DNA of 64,000 nucleotides from Paramacrobiotus metropolitanus (taxonomy: Eukaryota; Tardigrada; Eutardigrada; Parachela; Macrobiotidae): NCBI RefSeq assembly GCF_019649055.1, contig NW_026570290.1, forward strand, positions 310,001 through 374,000, in the 5' to 3' direction. The notes under the pieces are model-generated. The model was given only the letters and a program-made list of their open reading frames with translations, was not told the DNA's origin and did not search any database. This document shows positions 46,461 to 58,026 of the stretch, in pieces. Position 1 is the first letter of the stretch; every line of letters starts with the position of its first letter. A program made the translations under genes and the position numbers.

Positions 46461-47809
46461 TTTAGACGTTTACATTTCCTCTGTCATCCAGAAACAGTGT
46501 TCTATTTAGAAGAGATCCGAAACAGCAAGGCGAGCAACTGACAGTTGTGCTACAAATGTGCTAATTGACTTATAAAACGCTGTAACCATGGAGAGGAATA
46601 TCGTCAGCTAACGATGGCAAAACTGATGAATCAACTAGTAATCTGCTGAACTCGAAAAGAAAATAATAACCTTTAATTTAGATTCAACTAATCTAAAAAC
46701 AGCAGTAAGACGTGCATTTTTGTAGCCTGCAAGGCATTGCATTCTAATACTGTGACTTTTGATTGCGCTGCCTCGGTCAAACTGTTTCCTGCTTTCTTAG
46801 AGGACTGTACTCTTTAGCAACATCAAGTCGGTTGCATCTAGGTGGTCACGTTGGGGTGATGCACCACAAATTTCAGACGACGCACTGCTTTCTCGGTTTC
46901 GAAGCAGTTGGTTGGTGGGTTACGCACTGCAAATTGTAACTGACAAGAATGCATGTAAACCCACGATCATTGTCCATGCATTTATGTACGACGTTGTACG
47001 TATTAAACGAAATCAGCGCCACCTCCTAGCCCTTCGCATCTTACAACTACCTCCCATGATATAAATACGAGTATAAAATGAGGAATCACGGAAAGTTACT
47101 ACATAAAAAAGTTTCTTTTAGTGGCTCAAGAAGATTTTTTAGGATGGCGATAAAATATGCACATGCGTTGGTACGCGATGCATAATTTTTGATCGCGATT
47201 AGAGTTTGTCACGCGCTTCATGATCTGGACCGGATCCTCCTCGAGATCATCGTCAGTAAAAAGAGCGTAATATGTGTCGATATGGTCTATAGGCTATGGA
47301 TAGACCCGCGAATTGTAATCAGATATTATGGCATGACACTGTGCTTCGATCACTTCCGGTGTATGCATTATCAACAGCCGTCGCATAATTCTAAAAATAT
47401 TCCAAAGCACTTGTACTAACGAGAATTCTGCTTGGAATTACCATGTGTGCATTATGCAGGACGATGTGTGTATGAATAAAACGGCCTTTAGTACAAGCAG
47501 CGATGTAGATTAAGCATCATCAAGGTACATAATTCGTATCCATAGTATTGGTAGCGGTACAAAATAATGACCGTGACAGTGATATACTCGTCTTCTTTGT
47601 GGCCGTGGTGCTGGTAATGGTCCATTCCTTCGATCGACTTTTTTCAGCAATCGACTACTTACTTGCGCTATTCAGATATATTGTGACCTGCGGGAAACTG
47701 ATCACCATGGTATCTCCATTCTCACAAGGTACACGAATCGTACAAATCATTACAGTAAACAGACCCTACAAGCTCATTTTCAAACCGTCAGAAAGCTGTA
47801 AGCGGGATA
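46461..47809. other. Non-coding interval
   Basis: No gene supported; short open frames near 47,190-47,420 and 47,550-47,840 have no recognisable motif. Confidence 0.45.
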
Positions 47810-48438
47810 CAGTGAAACCCCTCGTAACGTACACCCTTTTATAACGTTCACCCCTTTATCATGTGCATACGGCTGGGAACCGGACTGTCCGGCATATTAT
47901 AACAAAAAGGGGCCGTTCTCTTTATAACGTTCACCCCTCTACAAGTATAACGTACACCTATCATGGAACGGCATACCAATTTTAAGGTACATTTAACCCC
48001 TGCGTTACGTACAGCTGGCTAAGAACGAGAAACAACAATTTCAAAGAAAGCTTCGGCTTCTAGTTTTAAGTCTGCCCAATGCCGGATCATGCGATGCAAA
48101 ACAGCGAAACGATAAAAAACAACATTTACGTACGTAGTTGGGAACTTAACCTGTCAGTTACCGTACTGTAGCTGTTTAAAAATAGACGCAAAAAGAAAGC
48201 ATCAGTTTTTTATTGGAGAAAATGCTCGAAAACATTAACGCCGTCAAGTTAGAGAAGTTATTTTACATTCCAAAACATACACGGCGCCGCCTCGGGTTGC
48301 TACACACAAATATATACCTACCCCTGGGGGGGGCGCTATTATTCAACCCTAGGGGCAGTGCCTCTACCTAACGTACACCCCTTTGTAACGTTCAGGAAGC
48401 AAGGAACGGAGGGTGTACGTAGTAGAGAAGTTTCACTG
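47810..48438. mobile_element. 629-bp pogo/Tigger-like miniature element (MITE)
   Basis: The left end cagtgaaacccctcgtaacg and the right end, read inward, cagtgaaacttctctactacg, form inverted termini flanked by TA on both sides, as in Tc1/mariner-pogo elements. The interior repeats ataacgttcaccc / taacgtacaccc phrases. There is no transposase frame, so it would move only with an enzyme from elsewhere. Confidence 0.75.
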
Positions 48439-48655
48439 TATTTCAGAAACGTGGTCTTGACTCTTGAGCCATTCAAAGGGTTCCGGCACGTCACGATACT
48501 GTCCGTTAATGCCACTGCGGTGTGAGGTAGACAGTTGTAGACAAGTGAAACAGATTGTGTGATTTACGCCAGTGCATCCAGCGTAGAGTAGATACGTTAT
48601 TGTACGCTATTTACTGCGTCACGATTACATCGGTCTACAGGTTCAAAACGGGCTT

Positions 48656-48803
48656 GTACTGTAGCCGCCCGCACAAGTTGCCCCACAGAGTGAGGTATAC
48701 GGATATTTGGCCTCACATTGCTCGCTGTTCAGCGCAGTGTGTGCAGGGAGAAGGCAGCGGCCGGATCTGCCAATGGAGCAACTTGTGCGGGCGGCTACAG
48801 TAC
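48656..48803. mobile_element. 148-bp short inverted-repeat element
   Basis: Perfect 26-bp inverted arms (gtactgtagccgcccgcac... at both ends) surround a GC-richer core, 30 bp before the next element. The outermost gtac may be a target duplication. Non-coding. Confidence 0.8.
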
Positions 48804-48833
48804 TTTGATTTTAACTTTACACATACATGTATA

Positions 48834-49539
48834 CAGTAAAACCTCTCTATAAAATACAGGCACGGTTCCACCAGTTTCGTATTTTATAACGGGGTGTATT
48901 TTATAAAGGGAAACTGCCCCCAGGGGCACTAATTACATTTAGGGGGCGGGGGCGACAGCCGAGCAGTATTTTATTACTGTACATAGTTGATAACAATAAG
49001 ACAGTATGCAACAAGTACAAAACAAATGCAAATCACATCCACTGCTGTCCGAAAAACGATCTAGAGTGACTTGAGTTCTGCTCGCTGTTCTCTCCGCTTT
49101 CTAAAAAGCATTGCCGACGCTACAACCATGAACGCAATCAACGCTCACGTTGCTCGCTATATTCGACGGTTTTGTGACTGCATTAAACTACATCCGGGTA
49201 ACTGAATGCAACTGTATTTAACCGGAGCTGAATGTTATGCGGAGGTTCTCTACACCGGTAAAACTACATTCGGTTCCGCGAAAGGTGTATGTAACTCTTA
49301 TAAAGAGGTGAATGCTATAAAGAGAATCCCCCCTATGTTATAACATGCGAGCCAATCCGGTTCCTTAAAGGTTGTATGTTATAAAGAAGTGTATTTAATA
49401 AAGAAGTGTATTTTAAGAGAGGTTTCACTGTATGCGCAATTCACAAATTACAAATACAGTTTCCCTTTATAAAATACACCCCGTTATAAAATACGAAACT
49501 GATGGAACCGTGCCTGTATTTTATAGAGAGGTTTTACTG
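48834..49539. mobile_element. 706-bp pogo-like MITE with ~85-bp terminal inverted repeats
   Basis: Left end cagtaaaacctctctataa and its complement at the right end match over about 85 bp with about two mismatches. Both ends are flanked by TA. Just inside the right arm, at about 49,434, lies another terminus of the related type (agagaggtttcactg), suggesting a nested or composite element. No transposase frame. Confidence 0.85.
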
Positions 49540-49640
49540 TACTTATCTCGCACCGTTCAAGATTGGAGTTCTAATAGCGTGTGTTTTGTGACTGGCTCAT
49601 GGTCCGAGTTTTTGAAGGGATTACTTGTGACTGGCCCATG

Positions 49641-50528
49641 TTATGCGTGAAAGTCAAAAACAAAATTGAAGATTTCGTAAAACATTTGTTTCGACAATTT
49701 TGTGCCTTCCGAAAACTGGAATACTTCCGTGGTCAATTGTCTAAATAGGTAGCAGAAGTGATCGAACAAATGAAGTGGAAATATTGCTGTTGGTGGTAGA
49801 GGAGGTACCCGTATTTTAGCCAAACATTTTGTGCCGATTGCCATTAATCGCCCTAGGATTCTGATAAATTTTGTCTTACCGACACGGAGCGCTGATGACG
49901 TCAACAGCGTGATAAGCTTCCCGTATATCTTCCTCTGGACCGTTGTCCAGGCCCACTGGAAAATACAGCTTTAACATGCATCGCACAATTTCCGTCAGGA
50001 CTAACTTGTGGCTGCTGTTCGCGCACAATTCTTTGTAAGCATTTTGCGGTACAGATGTATTTCAGTGTCATCGTATGGTCTAATTATGTAACACCGTTTG
50101 GGAATGCACTCGCCGACAGCTTCCATCAGTCTGCAGCATAGTGGATCAGTTTGAAACCTTTAACGGTTTAACCATAGCGTCAACTGTCAATACACTAAAT
50201 CGTATGCTTACTTGCACACTGCATCAACCACTGGTTCGGGGTCAACAGTTTCCGGTCCCTTTGGGCTATTTGTAAAAAGCGATAATATGGCATCGTAGAG
50301 CGACGGTCCCGACTCTAATTTCGCATTACTTAATGCAGCGCATTCGTCATAGTTTTGAATACCAAGCTCCTGACAATTCGACGATAAGTGTGGACAATGG
50401 TACTCGCGGGACAGAGAACGACAATGCACAAGCTTAACAGAGCGGGAACCACTCTTGCCATTGCATTGGCTACAGAGAGCACTAACGACAACTACTGTAA
50501 CTGGTGATTGCTGGACCTTTTGTAACAC
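49641..50528 (-). pseudogene. Divergent G-family relative H, frameshifted
   Basis: Three minus-strand blocks have the same phase-2 junctions as G1/G2. Exon 1 ends at 50223 (many Cys; ...DPEPVVDAVC, donor AA|GTAAGC). Exon 2 is 50130-49880 (KLMEAVGECIPKRC ..., then ELCANSSHKL, LTEIVRC, ending SAPC, donor CG|GTAAGA). Exon 3 is 49740-49641, stop at 49641. ELCANSSHK...LTEIVRC parallels QMCSSPNRYKHFTEIARC in G1. Exon 2 is 251 nt, not a multiple of three, and the frame changes near 50,050-50,075. No in-frame ATG is visible for exon 1. It is a pseudogene, or a gene with a base error and an unseen first exon. Confidence 0.5.
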
Positions 50529-50993
50529 TTACACAGAACGGTATTTCGTCGTTCGTTTTCCATATATGAATTGGACAAATTTCCAGTGCAATCATTCTTT
50601 ACCGACCTGAGCTGATAGCGCCTGCGACGGCTGCGAGTGGGTATCAGCTTTAATTTCAAACCAGTCAGATATTTGGAGAATAAGTACGTTTAAACCACAA
50701 GCTTTGTAAAGTTTGGCTTTTCCCGTTCTAAAGCTTCTTTATACCGGTAGAACAGCGTATAATTTCAAATTCCAAGGCATATCTTGCATACAGTAAACCC
50801 ATCAATATCAAGCGCTGTCATATATATCAAAAACAGTTTCACGCATGGAGTAACTAATTAGCTTTAACGAAGTATAATACTGTACGGCCGAAAGACAGTA
50901 CGTGTACTAGAACGGTTAGTGAAAAACAGGATAAGAATTACGAACAGAAGAGTCATGGCGATGACGTTAACCGTGAATGTCAGCAGCATTTGT

Positions 50994-52613
50994 TTACGGG
51001 CATGTTGTTGTACAGTTGCAGTGGAACATGGCATGGTGATCGTCTTTAGAATTCATCTCATAAAGCACCAAAACGTACGTAATAAGAATACCGGACACCT
51101 GAAAAGCTTTGATGAGATTATTCTCGCCAAGGCATTCAAAGTTCATGTAGCCAAAACTTTACCGACAGAATAAAATCGGTGTCAAGTGTGAAGATACTTC
51201 CAGCCGTAAACACGACAGGACAGTCCCGCAAACGACGCAGTGTTTTGTTTATTTGGGCTTCCAGTCTATCGTTTCCGCTGTCGAAATCTTCCGAAACTAT
51301 ACTTAAAATCCTCATAATTGAGTGTGCCTACAGAAAAGTGTTTGGATTACCCACCGCATCCCACTGCACTGCATAACCTAAGTGCACTGCACTTAGGTTA
51401 TGGTTGCCGACTTGCTAGTGCAATTCCGCATCAGTTTCGCAGGTGTCGAAAATACTGCAGTGAATCACTGAAGCTGTAGTCGGCATTAAAATTTCTGGTA
51501 AATTTTATTGTCAACAGCAGAAGTATGTATTCAGTTTTTGTACTGGCCGACCGAGTAAGCTGCTTACGGTAGCATTTTTAATTACAGTACTTGCAGCGGA
51601 TGTTTTGTAAGGTACCAGTAAAATCACGCTTGTCCATGGAAAATTAAAGTACATATGTACATACTTACCTGCTTTTGCATGTAAGCCGCGGCAATCATCC
51701 GTTGCATGAGAACGAAAGCATTAAGCACTGCACTCAATAAGCAGAACAGCATGTCAGTTGTGTTATTCGTAAACATATGCCCAACCTTTGAGAGAGCCAC
51801 ACCGGTTGCTATTCCGACCATGAAAACCACGAGAAGAACTTCCAACATTAAACTAACAAAATTGGACGGAGCGTAGATATCATCCAGACGCCGAACAATG
51901 TCAGACAATGCCAAATGCTGGCGTCTACACTTATTAATTTCCACCTGAAGGTCCTCATAATCAGTGCCACCTGTTTTGTACTTCCGATAATACTCAGTAG
52001 ATATGTATGGAATCTGCCTGAAGGCTGACCCTAAGGTCACGGCGAGAATGACGAACGATAGTGAGAACGCTACAGCCACATCAGAAATCACGCTCATCAG
52101 ACACAGCTGAAGAGCAAGTCCATATACGGAATAAAACTCGAAACCGAAGATGACCTCTTTTCGATTCCAAGCATCGCGCATACGCAATACCGTGATGTAA
52201 GTCAATAAAATGCCAAGTCCATAAAGGCAGACAGCATAGCATATACAGCAGCATTTCAGCGTGCGTGCCACGAGCGGCACATTGTGGACATGTTTACGTA
52301 ATTCCCCCATGATAGATGGCAGCGGCTTGCTACGCAGCGCCATCAGAGAACCGTAGACAGTCACCAGGAGCGAAACTAGAATAAATAAACTAGCCACAAG
52401 AGTTAGTGGAATTTTCGGTTCATTTGTGGCAATCCAAGTGTGCGAGTAGGTTAGAAAATCAACCGTTAAAGCACATAGCGCCACGAGGATAAAGCAAATT
52501 CGGGAGACTATGGAATACGGCAGCAGCTTCGGTCCTGTTCCAGTTTCCTGCCAAAGACACATTCCGAAGAAGCGTAAACACGGTAAAGTAAAACGTGAAT
52601 ATTTGTCATACAT
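50994..52613 (-). CDS. Gustatory-receptor-like 7TM protein C
   Basis: Exons 52613-51669, 51327-51163 (165 nt) and 51098-50994, phase 0; 404 residues from ATG 52613. The frame stays open to an upstream ATG at 52658, but starting at 52613 gives exactly the exon length of B and an aligned N-terminus (MYDKYSRFT / MFAKCSHFF). It has the CLWQET box, six TM segments, RQHLALSDIVRRLDDIYAPSNF in exon 1, KTLRRLRDCPVVFTAGSIF in exon 2, and VSGILITYVLVLYEM in exon 3. B and C are a recent pair on the same strand. Predicted taste or odour receptor channel. Confidence 0.9.
51372..51402. repeat. Perfect 14-bp hairpin in the C gene's second-last intron
   Basis: cataacctaagtgc and its complement are separated by three bases. 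Confidence 0.8.
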
Positions 52614-53699
52614 TTTGCTAGACTCTGAAATAAGCATTATTTTCAAGCTGTGTAACAAAAATAACTTATTGCTGGCTACAGCTTAGTGACTGCTCCGCTG
52701 TAATCGTACAGGAATTACCGAATAAACGCACTTTGGTGTGAATTAGCAGTTTATAATCGCCCTTTACTTACTGTCCGGGGAACTAGGCTCGTATTGGCTC
52801 TGAGAGTATGGACCGCATGCGTGTACAGCTGCATAATGCAACATTAGATCATCAGTGCATTTCGGTTTTGACTTAGATTATGCTGCCAATTTTGTTGATA
52901 CACCAGACCAGCTTCTTTACAGTTTGCGCTCCGTACACAACATTTTTCCCCTTTGTGCATTCCGTCGCGCACATTGCTTGGGTACACGCGCACAAAGCTC
53001 GGTTTTACTTGCAAAAATAGCGTAACTCGCACACTCCCTGTAACTCATAACGACTCTAACGGTGGGTTTTTCCATAATTGCCAAGGTCTAGCTTGTACCG
53101 TAATAAACCGTGCTACAAACGCGCTGCAGTTAATTTGTAGAAATCAGCAAACCTAGGTGAGAATGACGTCAGGTAACGGAAACCATAATGAGGCTGTTAA
53201 CAGTGAAACCGAATTTACTGAACCCGAGAGGTAAACAATCCACCGGAACGTAGCGCAGGCCCGGAACCCGTTAAGTAAGTTACGGAAGTGCGTTACTGAC
53301 TTGTGTTACGGAAGTAACACTATGACGTTACGCAGCAGACCGCTATGGCGCTACCGCTGCCAGCTCTATAACGTTACTGGTGGCTGCTATGACGTAGCGG
53401 GCCTATATGTACGTACAAGAAACAGCCTCGGCTTCACCTCCGCGTTTCTTGTGGTCAACGGCCACTTTATTTAGTTTTCAATGAATATTTATTAAAATAA
53501 GATAATTCCTCCAAGCATAATCGGTACATCGTATTAGCGCAAAAAACGGATTTTATATAAAACACGGATTTGATTTTTATACGAGTATGATTATTTTAAT
53601 CAGTTCATAATTCTTTCAAATCACCATAAATTCTCACAACTGAATCCATGATTCTGTGAACCTTAACCTGATCAATCTGGGTAGTGGAAGCTCGGTCAA
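52614..53699. other. Upstream region of C and non-coding DNA
   Basis: The part nearest C matches the solo fragment's flank at about 46,080-46,460. No gene seen beyond. Confidence 0.5.
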
Positions 53700-54160
53700 T
53701 GGTTCTGCATGTGACGAATCTGTGCAATGGACAGAACTGTCACCCGCTGACCTAACGGGTCTCGTACACTGGACAGTACCGTTAGATCGGTTATTCGTTC
53801 CCCTAACGGGCTCTATGCATAAAATAGTAGCGGTAGCAGGGTCACCGGCTAGCTCATTTGCCTAACGGGCCGACAGCACCGGTAGCTCGGTCACCCGCTT
53901 ACCTAACGGGTCCGGTACACTGGACAGTACCGGTAGCTCGGTCACCCGCTCACCTAACGGGTTCCGAACCCTGGACAGTACCGGTGGCTCGGTCAATCGT
54001 TCTCCTAACGGGCTCTGTGCATCCGCTAGCTCGGTCACCGGCTAGCTGGTTTGCCTAACGGGCTATTTGCGCTGGACAGTATCGATAGCTCGGTCACCCG
54101 CTCACCTAACGGGTCCCGTACACTGGACAGTACCGATAGCTTGGTCTCTTGACCGGCCGG
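53700..54160. repeat. Minisatellite with ~57-63 bp imperfect units
   Basis: The phrases cctaacgggt, cactggacagtacc and gtagctcggtcacccgct recur in order about seven times with variants (cctaacgggctctgtgcat in others). Units are degenerate, unlike the identical 90-bp units at 17.4 kb. An open frame runs through part of it but carries no known motif. Confidence 0.85.
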
Positions 54161-55747
54161 CACTCGTGCAGAAATTTTCATCGATGACACCGTTACATAT
54201 ATACTCGTTGTCGTTCTTGTCGTAATAACGATCTGCTAATTAAAAGATTCTGATAATTTAAATAGTAGGAATGACGTTCATTTTCTAGCTATATTTCAGT
54301 TGGTTTACGTGGCAACATTGCCTGGTTAAAAATACTCCGATAATACTTATTACTACAATAATTTAGTTGCATTTGGTGAAGGTAGTCAAAACTCTTCCGC
54401 TTTGGCGTTCCAAGCGGAAGAGGTTCTGAAAGAAATGAATACTATCTGGCCGGGTTTTCGACTATGGGCTTTCAGAATATAAATATTGGTTTGGGTCAGT
54501 CTTTTCTGGTTTGCCGGCTCCGGTGTATCCATTCGTGGCCATATAGATCTGAAAAATTAGGATATCGGCACTGCAACTTTTGCTTTCTGTCAGTTCTACA
54601 CGTTAATTAAGGAATTAACGCTATGGCTTCGTACGCATGTCACGCATGTCAAAGCGCCAGCGCTTAGGATTGTTGTCTTTTATAACCCATCCAAGTCTGC
54701 AATAAAGGGTTTACACCGGTGGCAATACCTCAAATCCTCAATAATAATGTTTACTGTATTCCATCCGTTATCGCTCCACGAAATGGATTGCACCATCTTT
54801 GCAATTTGATCCATTCTTCTTTTCCTTCGAAGATGGAGCTGCATTTTCTAGACCACATACTATAGTACGCTCACGGAAAAAGCAAGTCGTATAAATATAC
54901 GCCGCAAGTGTATGTTTTTCTTGCAATATTAACTTTTAACTACAGACTGTAGCTGGAACTGCATTTAATCAAAAAGTATCGTTTTGAAGAATCGGTCATA
55001 AAGGCAATATCTAAGTTTGCGGTAGGACACTAATTTAAATATTTATGTAACATACCGTAACTGACTCCGTAGTACGTATAAGCCCAGGGATATTTCGTTT
55101 GCTCTAGGGGACTGCGGAAATGGGGGAGCAGGGAACAGCTAATAACGTTCAGACTATTAAGCTAGTTTGTTAGAAAAGCTGCGAATTTACCGAAAACTGG
55201 AAAAAATTGTGCGATCGGTCATGAAAATGCTATTTTCAAAACGAATTTAAAATGGTTAGCTGCCCATTTTAAATTCGTTTTGTAGTACTGTACTAGTAGT
55301 ATATAGCACTAACCACGGGACATAAGTACAGACAAGGGAAACTGGAGTGCTTTGGGAGAACGGACCGGGCTGAAGTAAGCAAAATTTCGACTACGGTGAA
55401 GTGCCTTGGTACTTGTTTGAAGTGCGATAGTATCTGTTTTACGTATAAAAAAGGTCATTTACATGACGTTTACAAAATTTGTATAGTCATGAAATGAACT
55501 TTAATATGAAATGAATTTTAAAAATCTTTTTTATACGTAAAACTAATGTACAGTACGAGTACTTGCATATTCACTGTACATGATTCGCTTTACATAATTT
55601 AATAAAGTTGCTTCATTTAATAAAGTAAAATGAATAGTGTCTACTAGTTTAATAAACGTAAAGTGAATAGTATCTACTAGTACTGATTATGCGAGTACTC
55701 TTACGGACTCAACAGAATTTAGGCAATAACGCCGTAAAATTTTGCGG
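54161..55747. other. Non-coding interval with two fold-back hairpins
   Basis: Inverted repeats lie at 55237-55282 (19-bp arms, caaaacgaatttaaaatgg) and at 55436-55543 (20-bp arms gttttacgtataaaaaaggt / atcttttttatacgtaaaac). No gene supported. Confidence 0.6.
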
Positions 55748-55920
55748 CATGGTACGATACCATCGCCGCCTTCCGGATTCGGGGATTACAATTTGAGATG
55801 ATAAGAATCATAAGATCTATTCGGCTACTGTTCGATGGCTTTCTAGCAACTGGGATAGTTAAAACGGTGTATAGGAATTTCGCGTTCAAATTGCTGATTA
55901 CATTTCCAGGTAAAGAGTGC
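55748..55920 (+). promoter_or_regulatory. Conserved upstream block of the G family, copy 3
   Basis: Aligns with the blocks before G1 (41,315-41,480) and G2 (43,415-43,575), from ggtacgataccatcgccgcc to catttccaggtaaagagtg. It is kept although the gene behind it (G3) is broken. Confidence 0.65.
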
Positions 55921-56108
55921 AAAGTTTATCCAGTTTTCTACCACAAACTGCCCCTGTCGTTGCCAGTGCCACACGCGTAAACAAAATACACCGGTCACAC
56001 CGCAGCACTACACCGCTTGTTAAAAAAACCGCCAACACCGCAGATTTCACATTCGGCTTTTTTTGACTTTATTGTTGCGGTTTTATCCGAGCGTGACAAC
56101 TTCAAAAG

Positions 56109-57312
56109 ATGTTGCGGGTTCTCTGCGCGATTGCTTTGCTCTGCGGAGCCGTGTATTCTCAGCTAACGATGCTGGGTCTACCAGGACTATCCCCAGCGTT
56201 TGGACCAAATTGTACGGAGGAGAATCAGTTGGCGCTCTTCCAATGCTCCGTGAATATTTATAGGCAAAATCAGTCCCTGCAGAACCCGGAATTCCAAAAA
56301 GCCAATGAAATCGTCATGAGCGGCAACATCACAGAAGAGCAAGCTAAGGTCATAATTGATGCTCAGTGCAGGCACGCTTAGATCATATGGTTGCCATTTA
56401 AAATGGCTCATCAATACCAGTATCAACTTTCAGCTCTAGAAAATAATAATCGGTAATCATCTCGCCATGCATATTAAACACCACAGAAAATACAGTACTA
56501 ACTAAATGTTATACTGTTGTTATATAATTTTTATTCTTTATATAATATAACACCGAAATCTGTAGGACAAAATAATAATTATCATGAAATACACTACTTT
56601 TGCCTGAATTACAATTCACTTAGCACTGTATAATAGACTTGTATCAACATCTGCGCACAAAATAGCGAAACTGGTTTTCGGGTTCTCCACAGCTTTCAGC
56701 TGACTGCCTTGCATCGAGTTGTAACATGCACTGAAGGCGGTGGTTAACCAAAGTCCTTTTGTTGTAGTTTTCTAAACGGTTCGAGCGCATGCTTTCGTGC
56801 GGCTCCCGATCGCTGCGTCCCAAGTCCGTTGATGATGTGGTCCTTCGAGCTGAATGAAGATGTGCTGAAGTTGTGTTCTGATCCCAGTCGCTATTAAGCA
56901 CTTCACACAGACTGTGCGTTGCAATAAGAAACTGGATATTTTCAGCACTTTCTCAAATGATCCTCAGCTGCCGCTCATTGGTGCAGAAATCTCCAACACC
57001 ATGACGTCATCCGTGAGTGACAAGGAAATCTCAAACCTGCTTCCTCAACGCATGAGCCCTATCTTTTGCCGGTGTGGTTCTTAGCTGACATGATCTTCTT
57101 ATATTTTTTCTTGTCAACACGTCCAAGTATCCAAATAATTTAATCGCATCTTTAGTTTGGAAAAGCAAGTTTGTTTTTCGGAGCACACAAACAGCATAAT
57201 ATTACTGTAGCTCTTGAGCAGCTTTTTGATTTAAATAGCATGTTCTATGCACTTTATCCGATCATGAATTTTGCTTAACTATGCTGTATTCTTCTTTGTA
57301 GATTGCTCAATC
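56109..57312 (+). pseudogene. G-family secreted protein pseudogene G3
   Basis: Exon 1 (56109-56371) is intact, with signal peptide MLRVLCAIALLCGAVYSQ, but its donor is GC (ag|gcacgc) where G1 has ag|gtacgc. Exon 2 (56768-57071) is 304 nt, one more than a multiple of three. An extra T near 56,893 gives a stop right after the segment matching CSDPSRY, and the original frame resumes downstream. Exon 3 starts normally at 57,302 (attgctcaatc) and then breaks into unrelated gatagat-rich sequence within about 11 bases. Three separate defects make this a pseudogene; it is closest to G2. Confidence 0.85.
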
Positions 57313-57577
57313 ATTAGATACATGTGTAGATTCGATAGATAATTTGATAGACACATGTTTAGATTGGATAGAGTGGTAGATACTTGTACATGTTTACCAC
57401 TATTGGTAAGCATGTATGTACCAAACAAACAAATCCCTGTACAACGTCGCGACAGTTTTGCTGCTAAATACAACCAAACAGTCTCGATAAAACGGTGTTT
57501 AAACTGCATGCTAAGTTATTTCTAAGGTCACAAGAAAATTATTATTATAATTTTGTTAGTTATAACTTATAACGATC

Positions 57578-57889
57578 ATGGATGCCAAAGTGAAACGCTG
57601 GTATGTATCGGCGGCACGGGAGCTTGAAAGGGTGATAGTTTCGTTATTTCTGCAGGGTAGACGCATTACTCATGGCTGCTCTCGAAATAATCGGAGTGGG
57701 AGTTTGGGAATACATGACGATTATTCATTGCCTATCAAAGTATCACTCGGAAAGTTACCCTGGTGGATTCTAAAGTCATCGTGTTCTGCCTTCTTTGTTT
57801 GCCTTATTTGCTTCTCGAGCTGGTACTTCACCAGAGCCTCTCAGTTGATTTGGTTTAGAAACGGAACCGCCTTCGCAGTTATTTGTTAA
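57578..57889 (+). CDS. Possible small membrane protein, unrecognised
   Basis: An ATG-started frame of 103 residues (MDAKVKRWYVSAARELERV...) has one hydrophobic stretch near the C-terminus (SSCSAFFVCLICFSSWYF). No known motif. It lies 140 bp upstream of Gr-like D on the same strand. It may be chance or a fragment; support is weak. Confidence 0.25.
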   Translation: MDAKVKRWYVSAARELERVIVSLFLQGRRITHGCSRNNRSGSLGIHDDYSLPIKVSLGKLPWWILKSSCSAFFVCLICFSSWYFTRASQLIWFRNGTAFAVIC

Positions 57890-58026
57890 GGTAAACTGGC
57901 CGATTGGAGATACCTACATGTTATCGTTTTATGGGTATAGATATTAATTTGAATAATATTTGTTGAAAATTTGCTGTTGTGAATCCATCCGCACCGTGTG
58001 TCATCATAACACTGCCTGAATTAATT

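Noticed and set aside
52613-52658. Upstream ATG at 52658 as the start of Gr-like C
   Set aside because: Starting at 52613 aligns with gene B and gives identical exon-1 length (945 nt).
53700-54160. CRISPR-like array
   Set aside because: Units vary throughout with no constant repeat alternating with unique spacers, and the context is an animal genome. It is a minisatellite.
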